Shown here in pieces: positions 58,861 to 64,000 of a DNA stretch of 64,000 nt (position 1 is the first letter of the stretch; each line of letters opens with the position of its first letter). A program made the translations under genes and the position numbers. A model generated the notes under the pieces. The model worked only from the letters and a program-made list of their open reading frames with translations, did not search any database and was not told the origin of the DNA. The DNA is from Antitrichia curtipendula (Eukaryota > Streptophyta > Bryopsida > Hypnales > Leucodontaceae), in the NCBI GenBank assembly GCA_951230915.1, contig OX579634.1, positions 17,076,725 through 17,140,724 on the forward strand. Reading direction: 5' to 3'.

Positions 58861-59373
58861 CAAGACAAGAAGTCTCCTCCATTCCTTCATTTGGGCAAAA
58901 AAGGACTCTCCCTATCCGCGGTCGCCCAAGGCAAGGTTGCCCTTGGACCTACAGTCGCCCTCAACACGCAGTCGCAGTCGCCCACACACTCGGTACCCGC
59001 AATCGCCAAATCCATCCTCCATCTGCGGTCGCCCATAGACTTTGGACCCGCGGTCGCCCATACAAATCCGAAGTCGCCCCACTTCCTGAAGCCGCAGTCG
59101 CCCTGGTTCTTGGACCCGCGGTTGCCCTACCCCAACCCGCATGCGCCCTAACTTGCAGTCGCCCAAGCTGACGTGGTTCTGTCTTTCCACGTCACTACGG
59201 ACAACCAAACACGTAGGACAAATCCATTTACCATGGGGTAAAAAACTTCAAAATCCTAAATTTTTTTGCGACGCATTTGTCGCCCATACACAACGCTTGT
59301 TATATACGACACGCGACGCGACACGTCTAATACGTCACTGAAACCCGAAAACCTGTCCGACAAGACAACCCTG

Positions 59374-61015
59374 TGTAAGAAAATATCCTAGCAAATGTGT
59401 GATTTTAGTATGATTGCCAAATTTTGACTTTAAATTAATTTTTTTTAATTCTAAATTTGAGAATCTATGAAAAGATCTTTTGATTCAGATGGGCCAATAC
59501 TGAATTTCGGTATAAATGGCATTTTGGTATAAATGGCATTTTGGCTCTATTTAATAGCAATTTGCATACATTTTGTACCAATTTTGGTACATTTTTACTG
59601 GATTGTATATTCGGTAGGGGGGCAACCGTAGTGTGCAATCACCCCCCAAAAGCATATTTTTTTCCTTTCTGAATGTTCTTTTTAATCAAATGAAAGCATG
59701 AGAGTGACGGGTACTTGTTGTTTTGAACAATTACTTATGTTACTGTAGAAAAAGTTCCTAAAAACAAGAAGCATGACTAGAACAATGTTATTCTCATCGA
59801 AAGCACTTAGGATGCAACTTTATCTCATGTAGACTTGCATGAGAGCATTGCTAAAATAGGTGAAAAAAACATATCCCCACCCTATACATTCTAGTGGTGT
59901 TTGGTGATTGTAACTTGGACAACATTTTCATACGCTAGTACTCAGCATTGAAACACTCCTAGTTTTCTGAAATGGAAATTAAGAACTTTTTTTTTATCAA
60001 CAAAGATTGTATCTTTTTTAGATTTTTTGAATGTTGAAGTTTTACAACCAATAGAAAAATGGATTCTACACCCCTTTCAAATTTTTTGGAAAAGTTTGAC
60101 AACCAATGGCATAATGAAAGGTGGACTACCCTCAATTATTCATCACAATGCATTTAAATGATGTAGACAACAAAATAGCTCAATAACAAAAAAAATGAAA
60201 GCTAACTGATAACAAATACAAGTATGCATAAAAAGAATCTACTTGAGTGTAATGTTAACCCCTAAGGAACTTATGAACTCACTTAGAACTATTAGTATAT
60301 CTAATGAACAATAAGCAATCAATAAGGATTTTTAGAGGGTATTATTTTTTTCATATAGAAATAATAAAATGGACCATTGGATTACATAATTCTCTGACAC
60401 TACTCTTTAGATTGGATTCTAAATCCTCTATTTTTAATGTTTCATGGTATATTTTAATTTTAATTTTAATGTTTTGTTGCTTCAACTTTGTTTTGGTCAC
60501 AAACATTGCAAGAGAAATGAATGCAGATTCACAATTTGAAATCTTTCTTTCTATAAACTAAGTAATAAGTACAAAAGGGAAACTCTCAAGAATAATATTG
60601 CAACATATTTGAAAAGTTGCCTAAATTCAAATGAAAAACAAAGAAGCATCATAAAACATCTTTCCAAATTCTTTACATAGAAAACAGACCTTAGATAGTC
60701 TTGTCATCTTCACAAATGCAACAAATCTAGCCATAAATGTAGAAGACCATATCAAAATACAAGTCTTGTAGGTCAAGTCCGCATTTATAAATTCAATGTT
60801 TATTTTGACCCCAACTCTGACCAAAACTCTTTCTATTTATTATTATTTTTAATTCTACCTTCACACTTCTTTGATTGTTGACCCCGGCAAAATCCATACT
60901 TTGGCTTTTAGTTATCCATATTTGTTTGTAGGTATATTAAATCATTATTATCAATATACTATCTATTGCAACTACTTTACTATGATTCTTTGTTAGTTAT
61001 ACCTGGGTGAAAGCA
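59374..61015. other. AT-rich intergenic DNA
   Basis: No gene supported. Contains a tandem GGTATAAATGGCATTTT duplication at about 59509-59542. Composition changes sharply to GC-richer at about 61015, where the next unit begins. Confidence 0.5.
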
Positions 61016-61228
61016 CACTGCGGTCGCCCCCCTGGCCCGATATACAAACAATTACGCACAGTACAGACTGTACGCCATTTGGTACGCCTCGTATTCCGGC
61101 GGGCTTTCCGGTACTCTGACAAAGTACCCGTGAACTCGGGCAACGGTCCCGTGAACTGGGGCGCTTCAAGTAGTCGCCTGAATGCTTCGATGCTCTTTGA
61201 GTTTACAGTTTTCTTGTGAATTTTTACA
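61016..61228 (+). promoter_or_regulatory. 5' flank of the DDE-like gene; possible element terminus
   Basis: From CACTGCGGTCGCCCC (61016) the sequence is GC-richer than the DNA to its left and rich in GTAC (six or so copies). The abrupt change suggests this is the left end of the element carrying the downstream gene, with a CACTG-type terminus. The right end lies outside the window, so neither the inverted repeat nor a target duplication can be checked. No clear TATA box is seen. Confidence 0.3.
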
Positions 61229-64000
61229 ATGGCGAATACCGGACTTGCAGAGCGACGTGCCGGATTGAAGAAGAAGGGACCTCGTGGAAGGGCGGAGGAT
61301 CACAATGCGGTGAGAGATAGTCTAAGAGACGGGGAAGCAAAGAGGCAACGTAAATGTAGACAATTATTGAGGGAGAGAGAAGAAGTAGTGAGGTTACTTG
61401 CTGTGCAGGATGAATTGGAGGTCGGAAGGGAGATGTCTTCACGACAGCTTGCGGAGGTTTTGTCCGAAATTGTGGATTTTTTCACAATGAAAATGCAAGT
61501 TTGTTCGGAGGCATCTTCTAGGCTAAGAATTATGGAGCATTTTTTGGAGGATGAACGCATTTCTCCATTTCTTCCTGAGTATTATCCTCGTGGGCAGGAT
61601 GCCAAGGCTCAGTTTGAATTCCTAAAAAATTATCAGTTGGAGTTGGACGCTGTGAAGGGTGTTCAATCGGCAGATATGCTTGCTAAGAAAGCTGTTCTCC
61701 TTGATGCGGCTATATCTACTCGCGTTACAAGCACCAAAGCTTTGTCACGGGTTTTGAATGTTCACCCATCCAATTTGAGGGTAGCAATAACCCGTCGAAG
61801 TAGTGTACGATTGCAAAGTTCACCTTTTGCACTTGTAAGACGTAGGAAGAGGCCAGGCCTGCCTGGCGAGATTAAAGACCTCGTTACCAAGTGGTGGACA
61901 GAAGAGACCCGTGTAAGTCCCAACAGGAAGGAAATTGTACAGAAATGGATAAGCTCAAATACATACGACAAGCATTGCACTCACTATTTGCTCGAAAGTC
62001 AGGTACGAATCGATTTGATTGCAGTGTCGTAGCACCCTGTACAATCGTTGCATTGTCAAATATACAGTCCTAGACATCGTTTCCATCTGACATGTATGCT
62101 AGGCACCTTGTTGTATCTCCCTCAGTTCTCTGATGGTCTGAATGTATACTCTGCAATACGTTGATTACAATGTTATAGGTACAGATAGTACTAAAAACTG
62201 TACATTAGATACAAATAGTATAATGGGTCTCATGGTCGAGTATTCAGAAAGTCTTTGTAGTCGGGTGGTTTGCTTTGTTGGAGGCTTGTACTTGACGTTT
62301 ATGCTGAGCATTACGGTCCAAGGTATATTCTGTACGGGCTTTATACTTTTGATTACCTCTTTTGTATTACCTCTTTTGATTTCTCAAAAAAGTTTTGCAT
62401 TCTTGTAGGCCGCATTCCACCAGCGATTTAAGGTGGCACACCCAGACGTGCCAATCAAACAAAGAGCCTTTGAGAAACTGAAGCCTTACTTTGTTAGAGC
62501 GTGCAACGAGAAGAACGTCTGCTGTTGTAGATACCACGTGGAGATCGATATGCTCAGGGAGGGATTCAATCGGATTCGGGATGGCACAAAGGGAATCCAC
62601 TTCTTAGTGAATTGCCAATGCGAGTGTGATGTGTGCCTCTTTCAACTGGAAGAAGAAGCAAAGTGTAAAGCGCATCTGAAGACATATGCAAGTACAACAA
62701 CGCTGTGGCAACAGATCGTTTGTCTTAAGCCTGAGAACGAAGAGTGGCATGCTCTGCAATGTGTCATGGGTACGTGCGGAAACTGTGGTATTTCGAAGCT
62801 TCCGATTTGCGAGGTTGAGTTATCATCGTCTTCAAATGTCACCTGGAAGTGTTTTGAGAATGAAATCATTGGGGTGACACGGGATGGGAAGCCCCGGAAG
62901 AGGATTGTTGAAGTATACAAAGAGACCTCTCCACAAGTTTTCTTTGAATACTTCAAGTCTAAACTGCCCCAGTTCGTGAAGCACAACTTCATTGCAAGGT
63001 GGCAGGACGACCAATGCAAGCGTTCTATGCACTAGTATGCAGAGTTTGGGCAAAGATGTGATTTTGTCACATATTGATTTTGCTGAGAACTACACTTTTG
63101 AGATTCAAAATCAGATCCAGAGCATGTATTGGTGTTCCACACAGATCAGTATCCTTGTCCACATTACGTATCGCTTTAAATCAGACGGAGTTATGGTGAA
63201 GGAATCCCATTTCTATATAACTAATGATGAAAAACACGATTCCCTTTTTGTACAGCATTGCTTGATGCAACACTGGCGATGGCTAGAGTCTCAAGGTATG
63301 CTACACATTGCCCCAAGTTCTATATTTACCATATCGCTTTTCCATTCGTGCTACTTGCCTAGTTCTTATATAAGAGTTAATTGTGGATGGCACGGAACTC
63401 TTCGACTATGATGCATGTGTACTATAAAATGTATGCTCTGTACGGATTTTGTACATCACTTGTAAATGTTACGAAGTGTATTGACTTTTGTACGTGCATC
63501 GTGCATCGACAAGGATTCGACCGAAACACCACGTCGTGTGGTTCGATGGTTGTGCGGGGCAGTTCAAGGGTGCCCGACCATTTTTTTTTGTGGCCAGATA
63601 TCCCGGCCTTACAAATGGATGCACTATGAACTGGAATTTTTTCGGAACAGGTCACGGGAAGGGAGAGTGGGACGGAGCTGGTGCTGTCATGAAGCGCGCT
63701 CTAAGGCAGTCCCAGTTACACAACACGTGGAGAAGGATGCAAAACGCCGACGATGCAGTGGCGTTTATGAATGAGACCATGGGAGGGCCTGTGGATACGA
63801 ACTTCGAGAAGACCGGCATCAAAGAGGTTCAGAGATACTTCTGGGAAATACCGAAGGACGTCACGAGGGAGCGCAGTTACCATTGCGAGACTGTCTTAGG
63901 CTCCCAGGCCTTGCATTCAATTTACTCTTTTGCTGTTGCGGATCCAACTCAACTTTTTGTGCGCAAATTAGCGTGCTTCTGTGTTTATTGCCTTGAAGGC
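61229..64000 (+). CDS. DDE-transposase-like multi-exon gene, incomplete at the window end
   Basis: Exon 1 (61229-62002, 258 codons) has a basic, coiled-coil N-terminus, a helix-turn-helix-like stretch (TSTKALSRVLNVHPSNLRVAI, split here at about 61730-61790) and a WW-TEETRVSPNRK region. A GT-AG intron at 62003-62408 joins in phase 0 to exon 2, which carries Cys/His clusters (VCCCRYH, about 62518; CQCECDVC, about 62617; CGNCG, about 62777). HIDFAENYTFE (first Asp at 63076) and NDEKHDSLFVQH follow. A third segment, open to the window end, has WFDGCAGQFK (Asp at 63545) and NFFGTGHGKGEWDGAG (about 63630). This fits an RNase H-fold DDE enzyme of a little-described eukaryotic family. Two 1-nt problems exist: TAG at 63033 in the exon 2 frame, removed by a 1-nt shift, and an out-of-phase junction between the donor at 63296 and the acceptor near 63513. 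It may be a recently broken or mis-assembled transposase gene. Confidence 0.55.

Larger units (their letters stand above)
56506..59373 (+). mobile_element. 2.9-kb hAT-type element with CG-rich repeat arrays
   Basis: Termini CAGGGTTGTTCTGCCGGAC (56506) and the inverted GTCCGACAAGACAACCCTG (to 59373) are related inverted repeats. The flanks TATAAAAA (56498-56505) and TGTAAGAA (59374-59381) agree at 6 of 8 positions, differing only by A/G, so a decayed 8-bp target duplication is likely. The ends match those of the MITE at 36155, so both may use the same transposase. Subterminal regions (56640-57440 and 58390-59170) are packed with GGCGACTTCGGGTA / ACCCGCGGTCGCCC-like motifs. No transposase frame is present. 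The AT-rich centre (57480-58380) contains a telomere-like tract. Confidence 0.75.

Noticed and set aside
56640..59170. Spaced short repeats that could suggest a CRISPR-like array
   Set aside because: Repeats are degenerate, in both orientations, without uniform spacers, inside a hAT element in plant DNA.
60304..60561. Hydrophobic 85-codon frame
   Set aside because: AT-rich, no homology signal, no initiation or splice context; expected by chance.
61229..64000. Assignment to KDZ (Kyakuja-Dileera-Zisupton) transposases because of the TET/JBP-like gene in the same window
   Set aside because: The DFAENY / FDGCAGQFK / GTGHGKG series is not the KDZ signature as I know it, and the two genes are about 46 kb apart with no shared ends.

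Overview
The window is plant nuclear DNA dominated by transposable elements. Evidence for a plant: TTTAGGG-type interstitial telomeric repeats (57.9 kb, weaker at 53.9 kb), a copia primer-binding site for plant initiator tRNA-Met, a gypsy site for tRNA-Asp, a CACTA element, and GT-AG introns. The element mix and two non-seed-plant-like gene families make a large-genome fern, lycophyte or gymnosperm plausible, but the species cannot be fixed from sequence alone.

Layout. 0-8.4 kb: AT-rich DNA with a foldback element, a cluster of heat-shock-type motifs before a TATA box, and one copy of a long repeat (3.8-5.7 kb). 8.4-15.4 kb: a decayed gene with two U1/C2H2-like zinc fingers and a region resembling a TET/JBP 2-oxoglutarate dioxygenase. 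It is cut in two by a complete but dead Ty1/copia element (10020-14992; 153-bp LTRs, TSD TGCAC). 15.4-20 kb: mostly empty. 20076-32903: a 12.8-kb Ty3/gypsy element (TSD CAAGT) with 3.4-3.5-kb LTRs that each contain a long open frame of unknown function. Its gag-pol lies in a single frame broken by five stops.

34-40.6 kb: two inverted 1.3-1.4-kb repeats enclose a decayed gene with a Myb/telobox-like C-terminus and a 356-bp hAT-type MITE. 40.6-48 kb: AT-rich, with one well-formed orphan exon on the minus strand. 48076-51014: a non-autonomous CACTA element. 51130-53325: the 3' exons of an MCM helicase gene, best matched to MCM9. 55.3-56.0 kb: a decayed protein resembling the HUH-endonuclease proteins of Replitrons. 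56506-59373: a hAT-type element filled with short repeat arrays. 61.0-64.0 kb: a multi-exon, DDE-transposase-like gene that runs off the window.

Two themes recur. Most coding losses are single in-frame stops that C-to-T (or G-to-A) changes could produce, often at CAG or CAA, as expected for methylated, silenced repeats. Several DNA elements carry dense, CG-rich short motif arrays near their ends. The only stretches that look plausibly functional are the MCM exons and, with two unresolved frame problems, the 61-64 kb gene.
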